Assembly: GCA_002786025.1 (NCBI GenBank)
Contig: NHNW01000003.1
Span: 186,001-250,000 of the forward strand
Length of the DNA: 64,000 nt
Direction: 5' to 3'
Origin: Zasmidium citrigriseum
Lineage: Eukaryota > Ascomycota > Dothideomycetes > Mycosphaerellales > Mycosphaerellaceae
Shown here one piece after another: positions 22,062-33,832 of the stretch. How positions within the stretch are numbered: the stretch's first letter is position 1; each line of letters starts with the position of its first letter. The notes under the pieces were generated by a model. The model did not search any database and had not been told where the DNA came from. It saw only the letters and a program-made list of their open reading frames with translations. The position numbers were made by a program, and so were the translations under genes.

Positions 22062-24634
22062 CTACCGTGCGCCGAATGAGAAATATCGTCCACCTTCGCC
22101 TCCACTGAGAGGTCTCGATGCACCCGCTGCTGCTTCCGAGGATTGCGGTCGTCGACTTGCTGTTGCAGACGCCCATCTGGTAGAATGTCAGTGAGTTGCA
22201 CATCAGATCTTGAGGGAATGTCAGCATACATTCTGACTCTCCTGTCATCACCGGCACTGGCAAAAATTCCAGGATTTGTTGGATGCCACGCAACCGCGTT
22301 GACCGTGCCAGGAGAATGGGCGTCTAGAGCAGCAATCTGCATGCCGGTTTGCCGTCTCCAGATGTAGACTCGACTATCTGAGGGAGAGTCAGTAAGAACA
22401 CACATTACATGTACCTTCTGCTGCTTGACGTACCTTCACTTCCGGAGATGACAAAGTTCTGACCAGCACCACCGAAGCTGCTTCGAATGACGAATTCCTT
22501 CTGTGAAGCACCGTCGTATCTGCAAACCAGCTCGCCAGTCTCGGAGTCCAACGCGAGAACCCGGCCTTCGTTCATATTAACCAGCATAAGGTCGCTATCC
22601 TCGGAGAAGTTGATAGACGTGAGCTTGTCCTCCATCGCCCACTCAGCAATCTTACAGTATCTGGCAGTTGGCTCAAGAGAGTAAAGCATGATGCGGTTGT
22701 CAATGGTCGTCGCTACCATCCTCGTCCCATTGGTATTGACCGAGCAGTCAGTGATGCGGAAGCTGTTAGGTTGTTGGTCCTTCAATGACGGATCCCACGG
22801 CGGGTCGCGCCACGAGTGTATCTCGTTGTTTCGTACCACCGAGCTACCACTGCTCGAACTTGACGACCGAAGTGAGTAAAGACTCAGGGGTCTTCTCGAT
22901 CCTTGTGTGCCAACAACGAATGTCTCTGAATCAGGGAGCCAAGCAGCTGTGGTGACGGGATAGTCGAAGTGGTCGGCCATTGCTACTCGTTGTCCACTCC
23001 TCACGTTGACGACAACAAACTCGTTGTTCTGGCTGCACGATATGAGGTACTGGTCATCCGGCGAGAAGGCGACATAGCAGACACCTCGATTTTCAGGGGC
23101 TCCTGCACTACTCGAACCCCCAGCGAGTGGACTTCGTTCGTGCTCGCGGAATTCGTGCTTTAGTCTCCATCGAGTGGTGTCGTAGACACAGACCAGTCCG
23201 TCTTTGCCGGCTGTTGCGAGCATCGATCCATCGTGGCTGAACTCCAAGAACCACACCTCATCAGAATGATTTCTGAGCTCAAGAAGTGTATTCAGTGGGA
23301 AGTCATCTGCTGGACATTCGTGATCAGTGTATAAGCTTGGTTGGAGAGTGGTGTTGTGATATCGGCAGTTGAGTATCTGGTCTTCTTGGACTGATTGGAG
23401 CAGTGTCGCGAGACGATGTTCGGGAATCATCACAGAAGGCGATATTGAGCGCGAGATCTCGGAAAGAAGCTGTTGTCGACTTTGGCCGCTGACCCCGTCC
23501 CACTCAGCCTGAGCTCGAAGATCAGATTCAGTCGGACACATTACAAGACTGCCAGATGTTAGCCAATTCCTCACCGAGTTTAGACAGTTCGCACCTTGAC
23601 AAGAAATGTAGTCTACCAACGTCGCCTTTCAGTGGGGTAAGCTCGGTCCTTAGCACGGTGAGTGCAGCGTTGAGATCTCGCTGTTCCAGCAGCTCCAAGT
23701 ACTTCTGTTGCCTCAGAACGAACTTCAGATATGTCGTCTCTGCGCCTTCTGCTAACGGTAGACCATTTCTTGAGAACCCATTCTGGCTTCCGAAGGAGTG
23801 TCTGCTTCCACCACTTTTCCGCCATGACGGGCTGTTCGAGTGTCCATTACCGACTGGCACGCCACCACCATCCAGTTCTTCTGCAGCAGTTCCAAAGAGT
23901 AACGATTCGGCCTCGTCCCATTCTCCGTGTAGGACTGCATTCCTAAAAGCAGCCACAGATGGTATCTCGAGCTCGTATCCACTTTCCTTCGAAAGCTGCT
24001 GTGCCGCGCCTTGGTAGCCTAGATCACTGAGACTTTGCAACAGAATCCTTGTGACCTCTTCTCTGTCATGGCCGTGGAATGGCTCTTTATTCCTAGCTGC
24101 TGCTACCGTGCCTTCCACATGTCCATTCGTGTGGTAGCCATTAGTCTCGCTCTTGACGGAGCCATTAGTCTGAGGGGAGGAGCCGTTTTGGGAAGAGCCG
24201 TTGGTCGAAGGCCGTTGCTGCGATCTGGTGTGTTCGTTGGAGTGGTCCGGCCGCATAATCCCGTCGTCTTGGGCGGTGCTGGAGTCGTTCAATCCTCGGG
24301 CACGCTTCCGATAGTGCTTACCGGAAGCCGTGGCCCTACGTGAAGCAGAAGCACCAGAAGGGTCGTTGTGATGAGATTCAGACGATCTGCGTCGTCGTTT
24401 GCGGGATCGATCGTTTGGTTCAACTACAGGATCGATGGGCTGGTCGGAGTGGTGTGCCGCCTGAACCTCGGAGGTAGATAAAGAATGCTGAGGGGGGTGG
24501 TTTGGGGCAGTAGATTCAGATGCTCGTGAGGACTCCTGGACAGGAGAGGAAGGCGAAGGTACGTTTGGGCCGGCGGGTGTGACAGAAGGGGAGTTTGGGG
24601 TGTTGTTCTCGTGATCCAGCGCGGAGGTGGGCAC
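22062..24634 (-). CDS. GID7: GID/CTLH ubiquitin-ligase subunit GID7 (WDR26 homologue), 5' end unresolved
   Basis: Subunit of the GID E3 ligase, which in yeast degrades gluconeogenic enzymes when glucose returns. Exons: up to 23595, 23548-22434, 22377-22230 and 22176-22062. Junctions restore conserved sequence: LHFLSSLVMCPTESDLRAQ, VISGSEDSRVYIWRRQ and DDRRVRIWAS. A disordered N-terminus has a nuclear-localisation-like RSRKRRRRSS. LisH and CTLH regions follow (ILLQSLSDLGYQGAAQQLSKE, FRNAVLHGEWDEAESLL), then WD40 repeats. Reading from 24634 gives 805 residues, but that codon is GTG; the first in-frame ATG is at 24256. The Lys/Arg and Ser-rich sequence before 24256 looks translated, so the true ATG probably lies in an upstream exon not identified here. 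Confidence 0.88.
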
Positions 24635-25641
24635 GTCGAGTGGTGGGAAGCGTGACCAAGTGCCTTCGATGGCCTCACACGGCCGGACACATTGGTCTCA
24701 CTCTATTTCGCGGATAGACTGAGGACTCGCGGGTCGTGAGCAAGCAGCGACGTGGTGTAGGCGTCGGTGATGGCGGAGGGAAGACTGGTGGGCGAGTCGT
24801 CCTCACGTGTGGTGTGGTTGGCTGGTGTATGCCGAAGCAAGCGGCTCGATGCCCGGTGCTGAGGGGAGCGGGAGCGGCTATCCAAGCGCTGGGAGCAGGT
24901 GCTGTGGTGCGAGGCTCTGAGCGGCCGTGTGGGAGAGGAGTTCGTCGATAGATGGGCGAGTGATGGCTGCAGATGCGTGTGGACGGCGAGTGTTGGTGGT
25001 GGGTTGCAGGTTGGACGAGGCAGATGCGAGATGCTCAAGCTCGCCCGAGCAGCGATGACGCTAGGAGGAGCGAGCTGATGTGACCTCCAACACCAGGCAC
25101 GCCTGCGACTTCAACCAAACACGTCTGCTAACCCGACCGCCTCCTGCTCGCTGCTCACAAATCCTGTACGTCTTGCTATTTGGGTGAGAAGAGACACGTG
25201 AAGCCAGCAAAACGCCATCATCGTGCGACTACGCTCTCCCACAGGCACTGAATCACGACACACCTCACCGACTGCCTCTAGTCTCAGTAGCTCGCGGGGT
25301 CACGATAAGGAGACGTCAACCAACCCGACTGTCCTCAGAAATCCCGTTTTCGGACCTATCTGGAGGCGCAGAGGGGACTCCTCACCCACCTTGATGACTG
25401 TCGATTGGCCACGCGGTCTTCTCCCGATGATGAACCTGATATCGCCAGCCTGGTGACACCTGAGCTGCTCCTGCTGATCCCCTGGAACGGGCGCCATGTC
25501 TGCTTGCAGCTTTTCCCATGATATTCAAGCATGAGATCGAAGCCACATCTCTATCAACTCCCATGAGAATTCTTGATGAACGGAACATGGCTTTCTGAAG
25601 CGCTTTAAGCTGACATTCCTCCCTTGCCCCCAACTTGGTAT
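24635..25641. other. Intergenic region upstream of GID7
   Basis: Probably contains the unassigned 5' exon or leader of GID7. An ATG at 24692 (minus) runs into a stop after five codons and is out of frame with GID7. No ATG in a usable frame occurs on the minus strand between 24700 and about 25200. No other gene supported. Confidence 0.4.
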
Positions 25642-26392
25642 CTAACAACTCTTCGTCGTAAACCTCACATTATCCAACGCCAACCCATTATCCGCATCCA
25701 GCACCGCACCCCCACCCGTCAAAGTATACTGAATCACCACAAACTGCACATCCTCACACCCCTTCACAGCCCCCGAATACTGCACCGTCTCGGGATCCAA
25801 ATTCGACTTCGGATCAAACAGAAACTGCTGCGCGCAGACCTGCTGCGAGGTCTTGATGTTGTCATCCTTACCGCGGTACCCGGCGATGGAGACGAGACAT
25901 TGCGCGGGAATGCCAACGGCGCCTTGTCCGAGGTTTACTGCGCAGCCGAAGTAGAAGTCTTGGAGCGTGAAGGAGGTGACGGTGCTGTTCGCGTAGTGGG
26001 TGCTGAGGAGGGGCGTGCCGAGGAGTTGGGTTGCTGTGATTGTTACGGCGTAGCTTGGGAGGATCAGTATTGCGGTATAGGTGAGGTGAAGTATGCTTGT
26101 TACTGACTTGATAGGACTCTTGGGTTGAAGAGATGCTAATGGCACACCAACACTGTCTGTGTTGGCGACGATGAAGCTCTGCCAGTAAAGACCTTTGTAT
26201 CCGACAGGGATCACTGGGCCTGGCAGGACGGAGTTGTTGGGTAGTTCGTCGAACTTGACGACGTCAGATGAAATCTCTCATCAGTGGTGAGTTGCTTACA
26301 TTGGCCTGCTGCTGGGTTGTCTTGCAAGCTGGAGCTGCTGGTGAAGCAGACACCGCAAGAGCGGTTGCCAGTACAGCAGTGATTAGCTTCAT
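25642..26392 (-). CDS. Small secreted protein, about six cysteines in the mature part, unknown function
   Basis: Exons 26392-26300, 26253-26108 and 26053-25642 give 216 residues. The second intron is 54 bp and would read through, but splicing yields SPINYAVTITATQ and removes an odd hydrophobic insert. A clear signal peptide (MKLITAVLATALAVSASPAAPA) is followed by CKTTQQQANFDELPNNSVLP and the block VIPVGYKGLYWQSFIVANT. Cysteines recur in FGCAV, AQCLVS, QVCAQQ, KGCEDV and the C-terminal TKSC. The Gly/Tyr/Trp-rich block and the FYFGCAVN element resemble the beta-sandwich (carbohydrate-binding-like) secreted proteins common in filamentous fungi. No catalytic motif or GPI signal is seen. An extracellular or effector-like role is inference. 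Confidence 0.8.
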
Positions 26393-26757
26393 CGTGACAG
26401 GTATGGAATCCTTGAAAACAAGTGAGCCTGCTTCTCACAGCGAGAAGACCGACCCGAGCTTTTGTACTTCACTCCTTCCTACACCTCTCTCAAGCTTCTC
26501 CCGAATTGTAATCAGCTAAAGCCGTAACGAAAGCTAGTTACGCAGAGTGCGAGAACGCCATCGACTTCTCAATCCACCGCTACTGCGTCCTGCAAGCCAG
26601 CGTACAAGCGGCGTTCACGAGCATCGTTGGTTGGTCCTAAGAGGATGGTCTCTCGACGACCGACAACTCGATCGACCTCTTGACGCATTGAGTTTAAGGC
26701 GTGCCGATTTCAGGCCTTGCATTGCCCATTTGAGTTCTCGCGGCATGCATCTTCGAT
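26393..26757. other. Intergenic region upstream of the secreted protein gene
   Basis: Promoter of the secreted-protein gene and 3' flank of the GH72-like gene. Nothing else seen. Confidence 0.45.
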
Positions 26758-28066
26758 TTAGTCGTGAAGGTGCAATCGGGATGCCTGATTGATCAATGAT
26801 GGCACATCTGCTTCACTCGACCGCATGTCCCTCTTTTGCTGAACTTCTCTCATGACAACGTTCCAATCCCCAGGAAACGCAGGAACTTCCTCTGTCGCCA
26901 TCCACCGATTCTGCACCCTCTCCAGAAACTCCCCTTGCCAAGTTTCATAATCCTTCACTACCATCTCCTCTCCAAAGACCTCCTCCTCCGTCCTCCGATT
27001 CACAACCCCAAACCTCTCCTTCAACCACCCAAACTCCCTCTTCTTCCTCACGCTCCCTGTCTTCTCATCAATCTCCACAATCCCATACTCATTATGGCCA
27101 GGATCGTGGAAAGTGTAAAGGCACCCCCCACTAAAAACCCCCGCCATCTCCCTCGAGAACAAACACTCAACCTCACCCCACGTCCTCTCCTTCCCCACAA
27201 AAGTCCCAAACTGCCTCAAAAACATCGGCACAGGCACCTCTCCCATCCTCTCCGTCATATTCTTCCAGCCAGAAATCTGAAAAGATGACGGATTAGCCCA
27301 GCTCCAGGAGTCCGGCGCGAAGAAATCTATTCGTGAGGATTGGGGACCGGCGGTGAAGTATTGCAAGGCTGGGTAGCGGAGGAGGAGGATCTCGGAATTT
27401 GTTACGCCCACGGGGACGTGCCGGCCGTTGCGGAGATGGAGGAAGTGTTTTATGTCGCGGATGTGGGCGCGGACTACGGAGGCGATTTTGGAGATGCTGT
27501 TGTAGCGGAGGCTGTCGCCGGAGACCATGAAGCCGAGGATGTTGGGGTAGTCTGCTAGTTCGTCCACGAGTTGGAAGGATGGACTGATGGTGTCTAGGGT
27601 ATAGTAGGGTGCCGTGTCGAAGTCTGGGTTGAAAGAGCCATCGTTGGAACGGATGTCTGGACTGTGGATTTGCTCGCTGATCTTGACGAGGACGTAGAAG
27701 CCATTCTCGGCAAGGAGTTTGAGGGCTTGGTGGTGACTCTTGGTAGGATCAAGAGCTGAGACTGCAACGGTGTTTAGACCTAGTTCTTGGAAGTATTCGA
27801 TGTCTCTTTGGAGTTTTGGGAGGTGTTCATCTGTGAGGGGATCCACCTTTGGATCGTGGACGGTCGGTTTACCGCCATTTTTTGCCTGGCGGTGGAAGTA
27901 GTTGATGCCTTTGATAAGAAACTTGGAGGTGTGGTCAGCATTGGCATCTTGGGGTCTTGGAGTTGGGATGCTATACCCTGTCGCCGTCCCGCCAGAAAGC
28001 GTTTCCTTTTGTGCGAATGGGTTCAAGGGCAGGCCTAGGTCTTAGATAATATTGCAGCTCTGACAT
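26758..28066 (-). CDS. GH72-like (Gas/Gel glucanosyltransferase fold) protein lacking catalytic glutamates and secretion signals
   Basis: Exons 28066-27977 and 27921-26758 (intron GTATAG...GCTGACCACACCTCCAAG) give 417 residues. The junction reads KGNAFWRDGDRFLIKGINYF, the characteristic start of a GH72 domain. Further matches are the DPLTDEHLPKLQRDIEYFQE block and NTVAVSALDPTKSHHQALKL. In active GH72 enzymes the acid/base glutamate is in GNEV; here the segment is GFMVSGDSLRYN (G165, D166). The nucleophile glutamate of F-S-E-Y-G is replaced in PMFLRQFGTF (Q267). There is no signal peptide, no GPI signal and no X8/CBM43 domain, unlike cell-wall Gas proteins. I infer a cytosolic, non-catalytic paralogue, possibly a glucan- or protein-binding protein. 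It is divergent from the CoA-transferase gene. Confidence 0.85.
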
Positions 28067-28517
28067 GGTTGTTTTGGCAAGGGATAGTGAAGGAAGGAAA
28101 TGCAGCCGCAATACTTAGCTCTTTGGCAGGATCCTTCAATAGAAGTCTCAAACAGGCACCGAGCCAGCCAAGCGGTGTCTTCGCCACGAAGGATGCTTCG
28201 ATGCCTGATTCTTGTGGAGAGAAAGCAAGAACCCAAAACCAGGAGGCTGAAATTCACCCACCGGCCCGATCCTTCGCAGTTTCAGCCCCGCAACTCTTTA
28301 CCCGTCATTAACGCTCTTGGGACGTTTCCGTACCCGAGGCCTGACATCCGAGGGCAGACTCGAGCTCTCCTCCTCCTCATCGTCCAGGATTGATGAACAT
28401 GCTTTATTGTCTCTCGAATGTAGGTCCCTTGTAGGTCGTGTGCCAGTCGTTGGCTATTGCATTCCTTCGCAGCTATAAGTACTCGTCATCGCCGAACTTT
28501 CGAGGACTGCCGTTTGG
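28067..28517. promoter_or_regulatory. Divergent promoter, GH72-like / CoA-transferase family III
   Basis: The 451 bp between two divergent ATGs must hold both promoters. No specific operator recognised. Confidence 0.4.
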
Positions 28518-29803
28518 ATGTCTAGCACGATGCAGCCGCCTCCGTTGACAGGTATTCGGGTTTTGGAGTTTGCTGGATTGGCACCAGGTAAGCATTGTCA
28601 ACTTGTCAGAAGGCTGAAATACTCATCTCCTCGCTAGGTCCATACGCCGGCCTCCTCTGCGCCGACTATGGCGCCCACGTCCTCCGCGTCGACCGCACTC
28701 ACCCCAAAGCCTACACCTCAGACCCACCACCTCCCACGCCGGACGCCCTCACTCGCCACAAATCCTCCATCACCGTGAACACCAAAACTCCGCAGGGTGT
28801 GGCTCTGATCAAGCAGCTCGTCCAAAATGTAGACATCGTAATTGATCCCTTCCGGCCTGGTGTGCTGGAGAAGATGGGACTGGATCCGCAAAAGGTGCTC
28901 ATGATGTTGAACCCGAGATTGATCGTAGCGAGAATGACTGGTTTCCGACGCGATGGAAAGTACAAAGACATGGCGGGACATGATATCAATTACATTGCGG
29001 TTTCGGGTGTGCTGGGCATGTTGGGAAGAGAGAATGACAAGCCGTACCCACCAGCCAACATCGTTGGTGACTTTGCTGGTGGAGGTGCTGTGTGCTTTAT
29101 GGGTATCTTGTTGGCGCTGCTGCAGAGGGAGAAAACAGGTTTCGGGCAGGTTGTCGAAGCCAACATGGTGGACGGATCTGCGCATTTAGCGAGTATGCCA
29201 CGATTTGGCACGAAGACTCCCATGTGGAACGCACCGCGCGGCAGGAACACCCTCGATGGAGGAGCTCCGTACTACACCACCTACGAGACCAAAGATGGAC
29301 TGTGGGTTGCAGTTGGTGCACTCGAGCCTCAATTCTACGCCGCTCTTCTCAAAGGTCTCGAAATCAACCCAGAAAACACTCGTTGGCCCAAGAATCGCGA
29401 GGATAAGCAGACCTGGCCTGATCAGAGAAACGCATTCACGAAGCTCTTCAAGCAGAAGACCAGGAAGGAATGGGAAGATATCTTCGACGGCACTGATGCC
29501 TGTGTGACGCCGGTTCTCTCGCAGGCTGAGCTCGAGGAGGGTGGATTTGATCAACGTCCCATAGTGACTTTGAAAGGATCGCCGGGTCTGGCAATCTCTG
29601 ATGGCGATTCTGACAAAAGACCGCCTGAGACGGGCCAGGGCATTGGTGTGGAGGGCGAAGGGTGGAACACCGCTGGTCTTCGGCCTGGCGAGGGTGGAGA
29701 AGAGATTCTTTCCAAGTGGATGGGTTGGTCGAAGGGCAGGCACTATCGGGTCAACGAGGGTGGTGCTGAGCTGGTGGACAAGAGCGATAGGCCAAGGCTG
29801 TGA
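28518..29803 (+). CDS. CoA-transferase family III / alpha-methylacyl-CoA racemase-like protein
   Basis: Member of the CaiB/BaiF family. Exons 28518-28587 and 28638-29803 give 411 residues, typical for AMACR-like proteins; the junction restores GLAPGPYAGLLCADYGAHV, the CoA-binding N-terminus. The AMACR catalytic pair is present: histidine in AGHDINYIAVSGVLGML and aspartate in VGDFAGGGAVCFMG. In AMACR these epimerise 2-methylacyl-CoA in peroxisomal or mitochondrial branched-chain acid breakdown. No classical PTS1 is seen (C-terminus DRPRL). Both features fit a racemase better than a true CoA transferase, but substrate is unproven. The first ATG (28518) lies four codons before a second one, MQPPPLTG. 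Confidence 0.88.
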
Positions 29804-31481
29804 ATGGCTAGCACGTGTGGTAGTAAGTTATCGGAAGAATCTTTAGGGTTCAACATGCCTCGAGTCATCCTTGTTTCGACCCATTGTAATAGCGTGCGTC
29901 CCGGATTCCGAAAAGACGGCTTCTGGAAGGATGTGTTGCTGATGAACCGTAGACCAACTTGGTGGACCTTGAATCCTTGCCTCCACTCGCGCCGTCCCAA
30001 CCGCGACCTCGGATACGGCTTCGATTCCTATTCAGTTGGTTGGGAGAAGTTCGCCTATATCGAATTTAGTGTTTGATGGAGCCGGCAACGTCACCTGGAA
30101 ATTAGAAAGCACCTCAACTCGAAGCATCCGTCCACATGTCTTAAGTCCGCTCCTTCAGACCGAGTCTGGAGTCGGGCCATGTCCATTTCTGCCCAACGTA
30201 CCCTGGTGAAGAGCATGTGAGATCGAAGGCGCCAGTGGTTTCGAAATTCGAGCACAGGCGAATTTTCTTGTTCGGGACTCACTCCGGTCTCACATGCTTG
30301 CTACAAACGATGCTCGTGCTCGATGACTGCCGGTGACGATACGCTGACCATCGAGAGGCGGTTGCATTTGACGAACAGCCCGTCGGCCGCATGGATCTCC
30401 AAGCGACATTACTTCGCGCCATGCAGCGCCAGCGACGAGGGAGTGGGACGGCACGTCTGCCCGACGGCGAAGAGCCGTTGCGGCTCGGTTGGCTTGGTCC
30501 AGCAACCAGTTCGGCAGCAGCAGTTCTGACCAGGAAGCGTGCGGGGCATCATCAAAATGTAATCTGTGAATAATGAGTAGGAGCAGAATGGTCGATTGAA
30601 TGTGCATTGGCTTGTGTTGGGGGAGGAGAAGGGCATCTAGCGACTCCGCGTTGAGCACGACGCCTCCCGCAGGAGTGCATACGTGCAGGATTGGGGTGCA
30701 GATAATGATCTCCTGGCGAGCCAGAAAACCCTCACAGGCCGAACAGATGAGAGGGGGTGATGTTGGGCTACTCGTCCCTGAGGCGTACGGCCGCGGGGCA
30801 AATACTGGCTGGCAGACGGGCTTGGCCATTTGAGGTGAGGCGAAGAGCCAGGAGGATGCAAGTTGCAACATCTGCGTGAGGAGGCTGAAGACGGCTCCTG
30901 TCGAGTCATGGAGGTGCGATGTCAGGCAGATTAGGTTGTATGCTGGCAGACTGTCCCACCGACATGCAGCCTTGCCATGACGATGGTGAAGAAAAAAGAA
31001 AGACTGTCCAGCGTTGAATGTCGAAGGATATTTGGGTGAGGTGGCCTGGCGATTTCATTCACAAGCTCAAGGTTTGCCGTTCCTGCATCATATGCCACGT
31101 TTTTGACGAGATCCCCGGCACGCTCGTGCACCCGTTGCACGATCTCCTCGAACGCTCTGTCCCATTGGTGACCACGGCGACGCCCTTTTGATTTTGCGGC
31201 AGGTGCCAGACAAAGGTGAATGGCGCTTTCTTCTTGAACGAGCAGACGCCCTCCGAGTCTTCTCCTCCTTCCGCGACTCGACCTCCGAACAACACACGCA
31301 CCCAACAACAACAACAGCAACTTGCGACCTACATCTTCCGGCGACAACATCCTCACCAAATCCACATGCCCGCGCACGACCACATTTCCTCGATAACGGC
31401 ATTCCGGAATTCAACAACCCCGCAGCCCAGCGCGCGATAACCAACCACATCCAAGCTTCCCGATCGCGGATATCCGCGAAC
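29804..31481. other. Intergenic region between CoA-transferase and URC4
   Basis: About 1.7 kb. A minus-strand ATG frame of 193 codons (30871-30290) has no recognisable domain and an irregular composition; not called. A short CAA-rich run near 31302-31320 lies in the likely URC4 leader. Nothing else seen. Confidence 0.4.
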
Positions 31482-33084
31482 ATGGGTCTCTTCTCGAGGA
31501 AGAGCAAAGCTACTTCTTCCAACAATCACGACTCTCTCTCTGTCAACGGCGGCTCGTCTTCCAAGAACTCAGGATTCGCCATGCAGCGCGCCAACAGTGC
31601 CCATTCCCATACGGCTCCTGTGCCGCAGGTTCCTCTGCCCAAGGCTCCGGACCCAAACATCGACCCGGCCGCTTATCTACGCAGTATCTATGCTGTCAGG
31701 GAAAGAAGCAAGCTGGTGCTTGAGAAAGCAAAGCGGAATCAGCTGCGCCATTTCAATGTCGACATGTCGAAATTCTCCGATACGGCGCAATATGTGGTGT
31801 CCATTATCAAGGTTCATTCTCACGTAACGACCTTATCGTTGCAGACTGCTAACATCACATGCAGCGAGATTTTGCTCCCGACTATCACGAGATCCCGCCT
31901 CATGGCAGGTGGCAGCACTTCGATGTGGGCGGCCGGCCGAGAGTAGATCAGCTCATGCAGACTTGGCCGAGCACTGTCGATAACCAGGAGCGAACCCGAC
32001 GCCTGATCGACCTGTTTCTGGTATCGGTGCTTTTGGATGCTGGAGCTGGTACGCAATGGCAGTACAAGTCCAAGGAGAGTGGCAAGGTGTTTCGGCGCAG
32101 CGAGGGTCTAGCAGTTGCGAGCTTGGAGATGTTTAAGACCGGTCTCTTCTCGAGCAACGTGGACCAGCCATTCCAGGTCGATAGCGAAGGCCTGAAGAAG
32201 CTCACGAGTGAGAAGATGGCCAAAGGTCTGCAAGTCACCGATGAGAATCCGATTGATGGCCTGGAAGGACGAACGAATCTCCTCATTCGACTTGGAGATG
32301 CCTTGACGAACCGCGAAATCTTTGGCCTCGACGCAAGACCCGGCAACATGCTCGACTACCTGCTTGCGCATCCTTCCACTCAGGCAACATCAATACCCAT
32401 CATTCCTCTTCCTACCCTCTGGGATACACTAATGAACGGACTGGTGGCCATTTGGCCTGCGACACGGACTCAGATCGACGGCATTCCTCTGGGCGATGCC
32501 TGGCCTTGCTCGTCTATGCCATCTCACCCCAACAGCCCATGGGAGAATATCGTTCCATTCCACAAGCTCACGCAATGGCTCACATACTCGCTCATGGTCC
32601 CGATGCAGAAGCTGGCAAACGTCCATTTCGTGGGCGTAGAGCTCATGACCGGCCTGCCTGAATATCGTAACGGCGGTCTCCTGGTCGACACGGGACTTTT
32701 GACACTGAAACCTGATGATGCTAAGAGGGGTCTGGAACAGTATCAGATGAACTCCCACCGACAAGGACAGCCCAAGATGGAGGTGGTTCCACTCTTCACG
32801 GCAGATGACGACGTCATTGTTGAATGGCGAGCGTGCACTGTTGGCTTCTTGGACGAGTTGCTCGCCGAAGTCAACACCCTGCTTGGTCTCTCAGGCGATG
32901 ACAAGCTCAGCTTGGCACAAATGCTGGAAGCAGGATCGTGGAAGGTAGGAGCAGACAATTTCATGATTCAATTCAAGGCATGGTACTGACTGCTTTACAG
33001 GGAGGACGAGAGATCGCCGAAGTCTCCAGGCCTAACACCAAAGAGCCGCCAATCATGATCTTATCCGACGGCACAGTATTCTAG
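31482..33084 (+). CDS. URC4: Uracil catabolism protein 4 (URC4, DUF1688)
   Basis: URC4 belongs to the fungal URC pathway that uses uracil as nitrogen source; its exact reaction is not established to my knowledge. Exons 31482-31811, 31865-32944 and 33001-33084 give 497 residues, all phase-0 joins. The second junction gives VVSIIKRDFAPDYHEIPPHG, and the third adds the short tail GGREIAEVSRPNTKEPP after GSWK; without it the protein would end at an unlikely intronic stop. Family blocks visible are GRWQHFDVGGRPRVDQL, FLVSVLLDAGAGTQWQY, GDALTNREIFGLDARPGNML and HFVGVELMTGLPEYRNGGLL. The N-terminus is Ser-rich. The other URC genes are not in this window, although an NCS1 base permease lies 23 kb away. 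Confidence 0.92.
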
Positions 33085-33670
33085 GAGAGCTGCCTGTTCG
33101 AAGGATGGGACGTTGAATTTCCGACGTGGAATTACGACGGCACCTTTGACTCCGTGGCCTGGAACCGACAGATCTCTGCAGAGATCGCGGCCGCTTCTGA
33201 GACGCGCCGTGACAGCGCTAGCAGTCGAGGTCACTTTGGCACATCTCATGGTGTCCATCCATTGAGAGCGCATCCTGTGCGTAGCACGACTAACACCAGC
33301 ACAAGTTTTCATACCAGTCATTCGACAGCGAAGGACACTTGAGGGATAGACAAAAACAGCGAGATACATTGATATGATTGAACGGCCGTTGGATTAAGGG
33401 GGGCGGGCGAACTTTGCCCTGCCTGCCTATGGTAATGTGAGACGGCCGAGATATACCACGGGAGGCTTGCATTGTAGATACAGAGATAGAGAGCCCTTCT
33501 CGAATTGCGATCGATTGCTTGAGACAGTTTTTCTTTCGCCTCATATGTCAGCAGCTACGAACCGGCCAACCTCCCATGCAGATTTGTTAGCTCTCAACAG
33601 CAACGAGACACGCTAATAACAGGCCTCACAGTCGGCTGCATCGAGTCCGGGACCCGGAGATGAATGGCCG

Positions 33671-33736
33671 CCGAATACTGAATTATTAATTCGCAGCTCT
33701 CCCTTTTACGACGGGCCGTTGATCCTTCGATGCACG
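33671..33736. repeat. Copy 1 of a direct repeat with a palindromic core
   Basis: About 66 bp closely matching 33833-33896. Shared landmarks in order are CCGAAT, the perfect palindrome GAATTATTAATTC (33680-33692), CGCAGCTCT, GGGCCGTTGATCCTTC and a GTG near the end. The copies are offset by 162 bp. It lies about 400 bp upstream of the aldo/keto reductase ATG. Confidence 0.85.
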
Positions 33737-33832
33737 TGTTGACGAGATGGATTGGGAATCAGGCTGGAGCTGTTGGCCCAGTGCTTTTGCTAATGAGCGA
33801 TGCTCTCTCGTGCGTGGCAGTTAAAGGACTGA

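Noticed and set aside
30290..30871. 193-codon minus-strand ATG frame between the CoA-transferase and URC4
   Set aside because: Has an ATG and a slightly hydrophobic start, but no domain, no regular composition and no neighbouring exons; kept only as a remote possibility.
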